The notes beneath the pieces are model-generated. The model made no database searches. It was not told the DNA's origin and saw only the letters and a list, made by a program, of their open reading frames with translations. Below are positions 22,490 to 32,535 of a stretch of 64,000 nt of DNA, piece by piece. The stretch's first letter is position 1; every line of letters begins with the position of its first letter. A program made the translations under genes and the position numbers. The stretch is from Cyrtodaria siliqua (Eukaryota > Mollusca > Bivalvia > Adapedonta > Hiatellidae), in NCBI GenBank assembly GCA_037043455.1, contig JAWPHD010007125.1, positions 1 through 64,000 on the forward strand, given 5' to 3'.

Positions 22490-23340
22490 GATTTTCATGA
22501 TCAGGTAATGGTGGCCTTGGCCTTTGATCTACTGACCTCAAAACCAATAGAGGCCATCTTTTCATCACACAGGCAGTTCACCTATTATGTTTCATGAGAT
22601 TTATTTCAGGGGGAGTTATGAAGCGGACAATATTTGTAATTATCTGTTCCCGGTAACCTTGACCTTTGATCTACTGAGCTCAAAATTAATAGGGGTCATT
22701 CTCGCACCACAGGCAGTTCACCTATCACGTTTCATGAGATTTGCTTTAGGAAGAGAGGAGTTATGGAGCGGACAAAGATTTTCACCATTTTCATCCTCTC
22801 ACCACAGGCAGTTCACTTATAAAGTTTCATGAGATTTGCTTCTGAGGGACAGGTGTTATGGAACGGCAAGGTTTTTCATTATCGGATCCTGGTGACCTTG
22901 ACCCTTGACCTACTGACCTCAAAATTAATAGGGCCATCCTCTCAAACAACCAGTTCACCTATGAAGCTTCATGTAATTTGCCTCAGGGGGATAGGAGTTA
23001 TGGTGCGGACAAGGTTTTCATAATCGGATCCCAGTGACCTTGACCTTTGACCTACTGACCTCAAAGTCAATAGGGGCCATCCTCTCAAACAACCAGTTCA
23101 CCTATAAAACATCATGCGATTTGCCTCAGGGGAATAGGAGTTATGGTGCGGACAAGGTTTTCATTATCGGGTCTCAGTGACCTTGACCTTTGACCAACTA
23201 ACCTCAAACTGAACTCAAAATCAATAGGGCTCATTCTCTCACCACAAGCAGTTAACCTATGAGGTTTCATGAGATTTGCTTCAGGAGGAGAGGAGTTATG
23301 GAGCGGACAATGTTGCGTCCACGGACAGTCAGACGGACAG
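22490..23340 (+). repeat. ~140 bp tandem repeats rich in TGACCTTTGACCT
   Basis: About six units aligned on gcagttcacctatgaagttt-like phrases (near 22575, 22713, 22810, 22950, 23093, 23250), each followed by ggagttatggagcggacaa and then gtgaccttgacctttgacc. The last unit ends with a cgtccacggacagtcagacg phrase. Related repeats are common in marine invertebrates. No coding capacity. Confidence 0.85.
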
Positions 23341-23356
23341 GGTGAAACTTCTTTAA

Positions 23357-23870
23357 AGGGACACTGTCCGTAACTTTTAGCTTATAAAACACACACTAAT
23401 TATGTTCGCAAACATTACACACCAAACATTCTTGAATATTTACTAATTAAAGCAGGATTGTTTGACGAAATTCAATCGCGGTATCAAAAAAAGAGAAACC
23501 ATTTCGGGCGTTTGAACTCGCAGCCCAAACTAAAATTACACTCGCGGTAATAATATTGACCGTGCGTAAAGTGGTCGACATAGCTCCCGACTGAGCTAAC
23601 CGGGCTATACATATTACGCACTACATACTATGATGAAAACCTAATGCGCTAATGGAAGTCACGTGACCGCAGAAAAAGTAAATACGGTGGGTCCCACTTT
23701 ATTTACAAATAATAATTTAAGCTTTTTTTTTTTCAAACTCACGAATGTATTACTACAGACTTCTTAGTATCTATGCTCATGTTTTCATGTATACATTTCA
23801 CTGAATAAAAGTCAGACAGTTATTTGTATATGCTCAATATCTGCTTACTTACGGACAGGACAGTGTCCCT
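23357..23870. mobile_element. TTAA-flanked MITE (copy B, uninterrupted)
   Basis: 514 bp with terminal inverted repeats agggacactgtccgtaa and ttacggacaggacagtgtccct, flanked by TTAA at 23353-23356 and 23871-23874. It matches copy A at 4041-7107 along its whole length and keeps the unbroken LINE target ...tttactaattaaagcagg.... No ORF. Confidence 0.92.
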
Positions 23871-24519
23871 TTAAGCGTGGCTATAACAATACATATAACC
23901 AAGTATCAAAGACATAAAGTGAGACAATCATATAAAGTTAACTGAGGCTAAGTTACCTAACCAAGGTTAGGTCTGGGGAAAATAACGCAAAATATGTCCT
24001 TGACCTTGGTATTTTTTGTCGTTCAGCGATGTCGACCAATGCCAACCATACATATGACCAAGTGTCAAAGACATAACGTTAGGCAATCACATAAAGTTAA
24101 CTGAGGTTAAGTTACCTAACCAATGTAACGTTTGGGAAAATAAGCAAAACATGACCTTGACCTTGGTAATTTTTGTCGTTCAGTGATGTCCGCCAATGCC
24201 AGCAATACATATGACCAAGTATCAAACGAAGAAAATGAGGCAATCACATACAGTTAACTTCGGTTAAGTTAGCTAACCAAGGTTAAGTTACCTAACCAAG
24301 GTTACGTTTGGAGAAAATAAGGAAAATATGACATTGATCTTGGTAATTTTTGTCGTTCAGTGATGTCCACCAATGTTGAGGGAAAAAAATAAACGGGCCC
24401 TCAAATTCTCGAAAAAAAATAATCCGGCCTTCTATCAAGTTTTTGGAAAAAATCTGGCCGTGAATCCAATCAGAGGGAAAAACGTTATCTGACTCGCCCT
24501 TCAGCCTATGATACAGTTA

Positions 24520-24952
24520 GATCAAGAAGGATAAACATATCGGACAGGGAAGGCAGCATTCAAGGACGACAGTCAACCACAAAACACAAAAACAAACACG
24601 CAAACAGACAAACGAAAAGGCAAAAGTAATAAAAAATGCAAACGACATCACAAACACAAAAGGGTTGACAATAGGGCTACCGCCTTGGAACGGTCAGTGG
24701 CAAAAGTAGGCCACTGGGGGTTTAAACCGGTTCTAGGGTGCACCAAACCTCACACTTACCCTACTGTCATTCCATTAAAAGTGGACAGTGTAAATAAAGA
24801 ATACCCGCCATGATCTAATCTCTAACCAACAAGGCAGCATCAATAGGCAATATAAGTAAAACACAAATATGCTCGTGTAAATATAATACAAAAAAAACAA
24901 TAGCCTAGAAAGCCACAATGAAGGTACTCAATGACTTTGCAGAACTCCGACA
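24520..24952 (-). mobile_element. Penelope-type RT family, 3' UTR fragment
   Basis: Matches 44407-44870 and 61970-62640, where the same block lies just beyond the C-terminal end of RT coding remnants. Diagnostic phrases: aggcagcattcaaggac, accgccttggaacggtcagt, ggccactgggggtttaaacc. Only the UTR remains here. Confidence 0.7.
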
Positions 24953-25213
24953 GTCACTAGATTCAACATGGACACCACAATCTGGCTACAGCCGCGACTT
25001 GGCGAACTGTTCATCGAAATCTCTATTTGAAGTGAGTTCAGAAGACATAGTAATGTATCAGATGTATCAAAGGGTAATGTAGCTTCATTTTCCTTTATTT
25101 TAATAGGTCTGTATAACTATATATATATACAGGACAGTCTATCAGGGTAGAGAGGATACTTATATAACATTTATTTTGATAATATGAAGGGTATGTTGTA
25201 GAATATGATCACG

Positions 25214-25231
25214 CACACACACACACACACC
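25214..25231 (+). repeat. (CA)n microsatellite
   Basis: Nine CA dinucleotides in a row. Confidence 0.9.
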
Positions 25232-25661
25232 AATAAGAATAACATTAGGGAAAAGTAATTGAAAAAGAAGCTAATTCTACATCATTTTTAATAATTCCTC
25301 ATAAATTGGTAATTAAAAATAATTAACAGAAACTTAGTGTCACAAAATGTCACGGGTAGAGCGTACTGGTCGTATATAGCTCTTGTATCGGTTACACCCA
25401 AAATCTATTGTTCAAGTTGAAACAATTTCACAATATTCATGATCTATTCATGTAACACGTAAAAGCGTGCACATTTTAAGTGGCCACCAGAGAGGCCGTG
25501 TCATAAGTTTAGTTTTGTGCTAATGCATGTAAACGTATAGGTATATTATCCTTAAACGGCAAAATTGTATAAGGGCCTCGCGTGTAGATTCAATACTGTA
25601 GATTTAGCCACGTTTGTCACGGACTGAACGGGGCAAATAATGATTTGGGCGTAACGTTTGC

Positions 25662-25668
25662 TATAAAA
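25662..25668 (+). promoter_or_regulatory. Element 1 LTR TATA box
   Basis: TATAAAA in the context gtttgctataaaacccattg, the best pol II core promoter in the LTR. The same motif is in all four LTRs (for example 53586-53592). The start site would be about 25690-25700. Confidence 0.65.
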
Positions 25669-26302
25669 CCCATTGTCTTCTAGCTTTCGCCGGGATCATC
25701 GATAGTACTTGTTGGAACAGAGATTGGACGGCAAATTTCACAGGCAACATGTGGTTAGTAGTTTTATTAAACTTTTATCGTATATTTGTATTCAGTGGGC
25801 GGCGCCATCTTGTTTGGCGGTTACGACATCCGGTTAGCATTGATGTTTCTCAAACATAACTTTAGACTAGCATATGATTTTGAAGTTACTTTATTAGATG
25901 TAATTATTGTAATTGATCATTAATTGTAAAACAATATTAATTTGATAACAGTGGATAATAGGTGCATTAGTTAACGTTGGCGTATAACTCGGTGATTGTA
26001 ATACACGATTGTTAACATTAGTTAACAATGAGATGAGTGACAAGAATAAATGCGTGCATACATAACTCAGTGAGTGTAATATATGAGTTATTTGATCATG
26101 TTTATATTACATGTATTAGGGGCATTGATTAACAGCGACGTACATAGCGTATACATGGCGTTGTAGAATATGTATACATTGCTACTCATCATTAGTACAG
26201 CTTACATATATTGATTGAATAATGATTTGTTTGGGTAATGATAATTATGCAAGATTGTTATGTTTGTCAACCGACATCTAAAACGTATGTATAATTACAG
26301 CC

Positions 26303-26440
26303 TAAGCCATCCAGGATATAAGCCATCCAGGATATAAGGATCCAGGATATAAGCCATCCAGGATATAAGCCATCCAGGATATAAGGATCCAGGATATAAG
26401 CCATCCAGGATATAAGCCATCCAGGGTTGGAGTAAGCCAT
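26303..26440 (+). repeat. LTR minisatellite (15/16 bp)
   Basis: Alternating units gccatccaggatataa (16 bp) and ggatccaggatataa (15 bp). Element 2 LTRs (54229-54375, 60438-60584) carry more of the same units in a different order, which accounts for most of the 20 bp LTR length difference. Confidence 0.9.
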
Positions 26441-26979
26441 CTAGGTTTGGATATCCAGGAGTGGAGCTAAGCTTCCACGAATAACGTTACAAGCGGTGGA
26501 GACGGTCCCCGTACCTGCGCAGCCAGGTTTTACTAACGACAACCCCCGGGACACAAGGTGGGCCCGTTACCAGTCCTCACTGGAGGAATATCATTCACAA
26601 TCTCAGTGGAGATTAACTATCATTGCATCGCGTCATCAACCCTTACAGAAGGCATTTGATGACAATCATCCATTGAATTCGCGCATCATCATCTTCATGA
26701 GCTCTCGCGCATCACAGTTATCGCGCTAGATCAACATTGTTATAGCTTTAACAACACTTTAGTGTCTTAGACATTCAGTATTTATAACAATACTAAGAAC
26801 GTCTTAAACGTTCAGGAGAACATTCTTTTCATAGTTCATTTGTGTATTCGCTTGTTTTTTTAGATAATTGTATATATATTAAACATATTTTAAAAGTTGC
26901 ATTAAATTTATGTAAATGCATTCACCGTCATTGATTCTTTCCTGAGTTAGCCCAACCACTAAGGTCATCCTGTGACAAC

Positions 26980-26997
26980 TGGTGTCAGAAGTGGGAT
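26980..26997 (+). promoter_or_regulatory. Element 1 primer binding site
   Basis: TGGTGTCAGAAGTGGGAT starts 2 bp after the 5' LTR and is complementary to the 3' end of a tRNA-Leu-type sequence (ATCCCACTTCTGACA plus CCA). Element 2 has the identical site at 54923-54940. The tRNA identity comes from general knowledge and not from a search. Confidence 0.8.
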
Positions 26998-27640
26998 TTT
27001 GGGCGACTACGGAGGGAAAGAATCAATAAGTGATCTTTATTATGATATACTAAATCTCTACTTATTATTTTAGAATTGTGTACCACCCTCTGATCCATCA
27101 AGGCGACTGTCGACGATCACGGCCACAGCTTGGAAGACAAGTCAAGACACGACAAGGGTAGGGTGAGTCCAAACTGTTTTGTCCGTTCTTTCCTTGACGC
27201 GAGGTCGCAGTGGTCTACACGAGTGGGTCTGAGGCACTTTTGCTCAATAATTTGGGTGTTTGTTTTTACCTCCCTGATATACACATAGTATCCAATTAGG
27301 TTGGCGAACAAGACGTTCTACTCATGTTGTGACACTCGAGTATACTTATATTGATGGGAGAAGTAAATATACATGTACATGTTATACACATTTCGATGAT
27401 TGTTTAACGTTTATGTCCAATATCAAATCAAGATATTTTATGTAGTGTATATGTTTTGTGGAAGCTAGATACTACCTACACATAACCGTTAGTAGTTAGC
27501 GCTAGTACAAATGTGTATGTAACTTGTCCTATGATGATGCCCAGGTATTTACTGAGGACACAGTGACTTACCATTAGTAGTTAGGTGAGTAGAATTATTA
27601 GTGACGTGTGTATTGTAATTATTGTAGTTAGTAGTCCACA
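26998..27640 (+). other. Element 1 untranslated leader
   Basis: About 640 bp between the primer site and the gag start, with a homologous leader in element 2. The antisense open frame at 27117-27311 is not supported as a gene: it has a different length and sequence in element 2. Packaging signals would be expected here but cannot be recognised. Confidence 0.6.
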
Positions 27641-30600
27641 ATGTCTATAACCATGACGTCCATAAAGGATCTTACGGAAATGGGTAAGGAGTTAGGGTAT
27701 GCTGGAGAGGAGCTTAGAACCTTTGTTAAAGACGAACAGGCTAGGGAAAGGGAATTAGCAAAGCAGGAAAGAGATGAAGAAAGTAGACTAGTTAAAGATA
27801 AGCTAGAATTCGAAAGTAGGTTAGCTAAAGAGAAGCGAGATGAAGAAAGTAGACTAGCCACAGAGAAGCTAGAATTAGAAGGTAGATTAGCTAAAGAGAA
27901 GCGAGATGATGATAAAGAGAAGGTAGAATTAGAAAGTAGAATAGTAAAGGAGAAGCAAGAGTTAGAACATGAGAGGTTCGAAACAGATGGTAGACTAGCT
28001 AAGGCTAAGATGATAATGGAAAGGGAGCAAAAAGAGTTTGATCATAAGTTAGCTTTAGAGTTGGAAGCAGCTAAGACACATAGTAAGGACAGTGGAACTG
28101 TAGGGAAAGATAGTTATTCTGGGAAGTTAAAAGGTTCGAAGTTACCATACTTTGATGCTGACAAAGATAACATGGACAGTTACTTGTTACGGTTCGAACG
28201 TTATGCTGAGTTACAGGAATGGACCAAAGATAAGTGGGCAGTTCATTTAAGTGCGTTATTGAGAGGCAAGGCCTTAGATGTATTTTCTAGATTACCTAGT
28301 GTAGATGCTCTTGACTATGACAAGTTAAAGGATGCTCTTTTAAAGAGATTTGAGCTAACTGAAGAAGGTTTTAGAAAGCGGTTTAGAGCTTGTCTGCCTG
28401 AGAAAGGCGAGTCATTTATTCAGTTTATTAGTAGGTCTAGAAATTACTTAGATAGGTGGTTAGAGTTAGGGAAGGTAGCGCAGACTTATCAGGGCCTCAT
28501 AGATTTCTTGTTGCGGGACCAGCTATTCAATGTTTGTAGTAGAGATCTGTTCTTATTTCTTAAAGAAAGAAAACTAACTAGTGTAGGAGAAATGGCAACA
28601 CAAGCAGATCAGTTTGCCGAGGCTAGAGGTGGAGCTCATAATGTAGTGTCGAAAGACAGAACTTTTAGAGATAGGCAAGGGGACGATCATAAACAGAAAG
28701 GCCAGAGTGGAAACTATAGAGGTGGAGGTAGTTCGATGGGTGCTAGAGGAGGTAGCAATAGTGGTAACATAGGTAGACCTTTTATTCGTTGTCGTCACTG
28801 TAATGGGAATCATGCTTCACATGAGTGTAGGAAAGCGGTGAAAGTGTCCGCTGTCGTAGACAATTTTAGTGAAAATAGTAGAGTGGACAACAATGTAGGG
28901 AATCAGAACCAAGGTTTTAACAACCCATGGAATTTCGGTAGAGGTAGAGGTGGTCAAAACCGAGGTAGAGGTAGAGGCAGAGGTAGTAATAGTCCGGTTA
29001 TTAAAACCGAGAGTAGTAGCTGTTGTGTTAAAGCGGATGGTGTAATGACGAAGATCGGAACATGTCTCTTTCCGTATGCAAATCTTCCAACGGCAGATGG
29101 TAGAGTGAATGGCACGGACGTAATTGTAATGAGGGATACAGGTTGTACAGGTGTGGTAGTTAGGCGTAGTTTAGTTATGGATGACCAGTTGGTAGGTAAA
29201 CAGTCACCGTGTATGTTGCTAAATAAGTCGGTAGAGCACGTGCCAATAGCGAGAATAGATGTAGATACACCTTTCTTTAAAGGGACTACAGAGGCACTAT
29301 GTATGGATGACCCGATGTATGATTTAACGATAGGGAACATAGATGGTTCAGCACTTCCGGTAATGTCCGATTTTAGAAGTAGCATAAGTAATGCCGTAGA
29401 GACTAGAGCGCAGGTTCAGAAGCAAGCTCAGGCTTATAGAAAATTAAAGGTTCCTGCAGCCGTAGGTGACATATCTAAAGCGGAGTTTATAGAAGCACAA
29501 ACTCAAGACGAGTCATTAGGTCCTTGTAAGGTGAAGGCCAAGGATGGTGTAGTGAAGAAGTGTAAAGGGTCCGGTAGTTGTAAGTTTGTACATAATAATA
29601 GGTTATTGTACAGAGAATTTGAAGATAGTGGTAGTAGACAGTTTCACCAATTAGTGGTACCTACCCAGTATAGAACGACAGTGCTTAAGGTAGCTCATGA
29701 GTCGATTATGGGAGGTCATTTAGGAGTAAAGAAAACGTCAGATAGAGTATTGGCAGAATTTTATTGGCCAGGCGTTAGTGGAGATGTAACTAGGTATTGT
29801 AGGTCCTGCGATGTATGCCAAAGGACAGTACCAAAAGGTCGAGTGACCAAAGTACATTTAGGTCAGATGCCACTGATAGATACACCATTTAAGCGGGTAG
29901 CCGTAGACATAGTTGGACCAATTTTTCCAGTGTCGGATAGGAAAAATAGGTACATTTTAACCATGGTAGACTATGCAACTAGGTATCCGGAGGCAGTAGC
30001 ATTGCCCTCAATTGAAACTGAGAGAGTAGCTGAGGCATTAGTTGATATGTTCAGTAGGCTAGGTGTACCAGAGGAAATGCTGACTGATTGTGGGTCACAG
30101 TTTACGTCAGAACTTATGGCTGAAGTAAGCAGGTTATTGTCTTTGCGTCAAATCATGACAACACCATATCACCCTATGTGTAACGGGTTAGTCGAACGAT
30201 TTAACGGGACGTTAAAGCAAATGTTACGGCGTATGTGTACCGAGAGACCCAAAGATTGGGACAAGTATCTCAATGCTTTATTGTTTGCATTTAGAGAGGT
30301 ACCACAAGAGAGTTTAGGATTCTCTCCGTTTGAGTTATTGTACGGTAGGTCAGTTAGAGGTCCCATGAGGATTCTTAGAGAGATGTGGGCAGGTGAAGTA
30401 GATAGTGATGAGGTTAAGACTACATATCAGTATGTTTTAGATCTGAAGGAGAAACTAGAGGAGACTTGTAAGATAGCTCAAAGTCAGTTAGTTAAGGCAA
30501 GTACCAAGTATAAACGGTACTATGACCAGAAAGCTAGAGCTAGGAAGTTTAAGATAGATGACCAGGTGTTACTGTTACTCCCGACCGACAATAACAAGTT

Positions 30601-32251
30601 GTTATTACAATGGAAAGGTCCGTTTTACGTTAGAGGGATAGTGAACACTATGGATTACCGTATCGAGATAAACGGAAAGTTAAAGACCTTTCATGCGAAT
30701 ATGCTGAAAGAGTATATCAGTAGAACCGATAATGTGCAACAAGGGGTGTTAACCGTAGTTAATGTTGCAGTTATTGAGGATAGTGAGGAAGACAGTAGTG
30801 AGGACACTAGTCCCATGTATTTTCCCACTAGTGTAGGTAGGGAGAGAGCAGCCGATGTAGACATATCGGGCATGCTTAGTGTAGAGCAGCAACGAGAGAT
30901 TGGTAGTTTACTCTCGGAGTTCAGTGATGTCTTGTCCGAAAACCCGGGGCAGACAGATGGAGTGCAACATGATATTGTACTCACATCAGGGGAACCAATT
31001 AGAATTAAGGGGTATCCCATTCCATTTCACTCCCGATCAATGGTTGATGAGGAGGTGAAAGACATGTTGAAATTGGGTGTCATCGAACCTTCAAACGCCC
31101 CATTTTCATCCCCAGTCGTCCTTATTAAGAAGAAAGATGGGTCAATTCGATTCTGTATCGATTTTAGGCAGCTCAATAAACGTACCATCTTTGATGCAGA
31201 GCCAATGCCTAATATTGAGGAGGTATTCTCTAAACTTGCGGGATATTCGTATTTCTCCAAGTTAGACCTCAGTAAAGGTTATTGGCAAGTCCCACTTTCA
31301 GACCGAGCTAAAGAGATGACCTCCTTCGAAACTTCGCAAGGACTTTTTAAGTTCAAGGTCATGCCCTTTGGTCTCGTAAACGCCCCAGCAACATTCTGTA
31401 GGTTAATGAGGAAAGTCCTGAAGGATTTGTCCAACACAGACAGTTTTGTAGATGACATCCTGGTGTTTACAACAACATTTGAAGACCATATTAAGGCTCT
31501 ACGTAATCTGTTGGAACGGCTACGCCGGTTTAAACTGACTGCAAAACCTAGCAAGTGTCACATGGGTTACGCAGATATAGAGTGTCTGGGTCATGTTGTC
31601 GGGAGGGACCAGAAATTGAAACCCAACCCCGACAAGGTTAAGGCAATTCAGGAAGCACCAAGACCCGAGACAAAGAAACAAGTTAGGTCATTTTTAGGGT
31701 TGGCGGGTTTTTACAGGAAGTTTATTCCAAACTTTTCGGCTATAGCTGCACCTTTGTCAGACTTGACAAAGAAAGGTCAACCCAATAGGATAACTTGGGG
31801 GGAAAGCCAGGAGCGAGCTTTTGTCTCTTTAAAGGGGAGTCTGGTCAAAACCCCAATACTAAAATTACCTGAACTTGACCAGGAGTTTATCCTCAGAACG
31901 GATGCCTCCGATATCGGGGTGGGTGCAGTCCTACTGCAAGAGCAAGATGGGTGTAGTCTCCCCGTGGCTTACGCAAGTCGGAAACTATTACCCCGGGAAT
32001 GTAACTACTCTGTTATCGAAAGGGAGTGTCTTGCAGTAGTGTGGGGTGTCAGTAAATTCCACCGATATGTTTTTGGTAAGGAATTTGTCTTGGAGACTGA
32101 CCACCAACCGTTAGCTTATATGAATAAAGCAAAGGTAGCTAACAGTAGGTTAATGAGGTGGGCACTGACTCTGCAGCCTTACCGGGTGAAAATTAAAGCG
32201 ATCCGAGGAAAGGACAATATTGGGGCAGACTATTTAAGTCGCCGCACATAA
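27641..32251 (+). CDS. Gag-PR-IN-RT-RNase H polyprotein, element 1
   Basis: 1536 residues in one frame, without a gag-pol frameshift. In order: a charged coiled coil (~30-150) built of 11-residue units (SRLAKEKRDEE type); a SCAN-like capsid (~165-335); a zinc knuckle CRHCNGNHASHEC (384-396); an Arg/Gly-rich stretch; an aspartic protease with DTG at 499-501; integrase with an H2C2 zinc domain from H686, catalytic D756, D816, E852 (35 residues between the last two) and a GPY/F-type WKGPFYV module; reverse transcriptase with D1209 in LDLSKGYW and FVDD at 1269-1272; RNase H from D1421; end DYLSRRT. It drives cytoplasmic particle assembly and reverse transcription and nuclear integration. Integrase before RT is the Gmr1-like order. 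The start is the first ATG of the frame; a second is four codons on. Confidence 0.95.
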   Translation: MSITMTSIKDLTEMGKELGYAGEELRTFVKDEQARERELAKQERDEESRLVKDKLEFESRLAKEKRDEESRLATEKLELEGRLAKEKRDDDKEKVELESRIVKEKQELEHERFETDGRLAKAKMIMEREQKEFDHKLALELEAAKTHSKDSGTVGKDSYSGKLKGSKLPYFDADKDNMDSYLLRFERYAELQEWTKDKWAVHLSALLRGKALDVFSRLPSVDALDYDKLKDALLKRFELTEEGFRKRFRACLPEKGESFIQFISRSRNYLDRWLELGKVAQTYQGLIDFLLRDQLFNVCSRDLFLFLKERKLTSVGEMATQADQFAEARGGAHNVVSKDRTFRDRQGDDHKQKGQSGNYRGGGSSMGARGGSNSGNIGRPFIRCRHCNGNHASHECRKAVKVSAVVDNFSENSRVDNNVGNQNQGFNNPWNFGRGRGGQNRGRGRGRGSNSPVIKTESSSCCVKADGVMTKIGTCLFPYANLPTADGRVNGTDVIVMRDTGCTGVVVRRSLVMDDQLVGKQSPCMLLNKSVEHVPIARIDVDTPFFKGTTEALCMDDPMYDLTIGNIDGSALPVMSDFRSSISNAVETRAQVQKQAQAYRKLKVPAAVGDISKAEFIEAQTQDESLGPCKVKAKDGVVKKCKGSGSCKFVHNNRLLYREFEDSGSRQFHQLVVPTQYRTTVLKVAHESIMGGHLGVKKTSDRVLAEFYWPGVSGDVTRYCRSCDVCQRTVPKGRVTKVHLGQMPLIDTPFKRVAVDIVGPIFPVSDRKNRYILTMVDYATRYPEAVALPSIETERVAEALVDMFSRLGVPEEMLTDCGSQFTSELMAEVSRLLSLRQIMTTPYHPMCNGLVERFNGTLKQMLRRMCTERPKDWDKYLNALLFAFREVPQESLGFSPFELLYGRSVRGPMRILREMWAGEVDSDEVKTTYQYVLDLKEKLEETCKIAQSQLVKASTKYKRYYDQKARARKFKIDDQVLLLLPTDNNKLLLQWKGPFYVRGIVNTMDYRIEINGKLKTFHANMLKEYISRTDNVQQGVLTVVNVAVIEDSEEDSSEDTSPMYFPTSVGRERAADVDISGMLSVEQQREIGSLLSEFSDVLSENPGQTDGVQHDIVLTSGEPIRIKGYPIPFHSRSMVDEEVKDMLKLGVIEPSNAPFSSPVVLIKKKDGSIRFCIDFRQLNKRTIFDAEPMPNIEEVFSKLAGYSYFSKLDLSKGYWQVPLSDRAKEMTSFETSQGLFKFKVMPFGLVNAPATFCRLMRKVLKDLSNTDSFVDDILVFTTTFEDHIKALRNLLERLRRFKLTAKPSKCHMGYADIECLGHVVGRDQKLKPNPDKVKAIQEAPRPETKKQVRSFLGLAGFYRKFIPNFSAIAAPLSDLTKKGQPNRITWGESQERAFVSLKGSLVKTPILKLPELDQEFILRTDASDIGVGAVLLQEQDGCSLPVAYASRKLLPRECNYSVIERECLAVVWGVSKFHRYVFGKEFVLETDHQPLAYMNKAKVANSRLMRWALTLQPYRVKIKAIRGKDNIGADYLSRRT

Positions 32252-32521
32252 TGACCGGTTTAATACAATAGTGTATTTCTGTGTAGTTTACAATAGTAGT
32301 ATATGTACGACAGGGTAGTGTACAATTGTAGAATAGTGGTGAAATTGTAATTACATGTTATAGTTAGGTTATAACTGCAGTGGTAATAGTTAACATACTC
32401 AAGCGATTGAGCGATCAGCTTGTACGTGTTGTCGCTCATTTGCTCAGAAGAATTAATAGTTTCTTAACGTGTAAATATTAATTATCATTTTGTTGAATTT
32501 TAAAAGTGTAGCACTTTCTTT

Positions 32522-32535
32522 AAGTGGGGAGATGT
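32522..32535 (+). promoter_or_regulatory. Element 1 polypurine tract
   Basis: aagtggggagatgt directly precedes the 3' LTR and would prime plus-strand DNA synthesis. The same sequence is at 59456-59469 in element 2. Confidence 0.75.

Larger units (their letters stand above)
22080..24380 (+). repeat. Interrupted ~110-160 bp repeat with ttacctaaccaagg
   Basis: The phrase catatgaccaagtatcaaaga recurs near 22118, 22229, 23888, 24051 and 24209, together with gttaagttacctaaccaagg and ttgtcgttcagcgatgtcc. The array is broken by a second tandem array (22490-23340) and by the MITE at 23357-23870. Confidence 0.8.
25338..26977 (+). repeat. Element 1 5' LTR
   Basis: 1640 bp, TGTCACA...TGTGACA with 7 bp inverted ends. 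A TATA box (25662-25668) marks a likely promoter and gives a U3 of ~350 bp. AATAAA at 26045-26050 is one candidate poly(A) signal. A 15-16 bp minisatellite (gccatccaggatataa type) fills about 26303-26440. Confidence 0.96.

Noticed and set aside
24950..25076. Possible exon (in-frame GYSRDLANCSSKSLFEVSSE, followed by AGG|gtaatg)
   Set aside because: It starts inside a retroelement UTR breakpoint, has no second exon in reach and no recognisable domain; splice signals alone are too weak.
26496..26729. 77-codon open frame in the LTR, identical in all four LTRs (also 33694, 54439, 60648)
   Set aside because: It begins with GTG and has no ATG in the open stretch. This part of the LTR is nearly identical between elements at the DNA level, so protein conservation is not shown.
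27117..27311. Antisense 64-codon frame in the element 1 leader
   Set aside because: Its counterpart in element 2 differs by frame-changing indels, so coding is not conserved.
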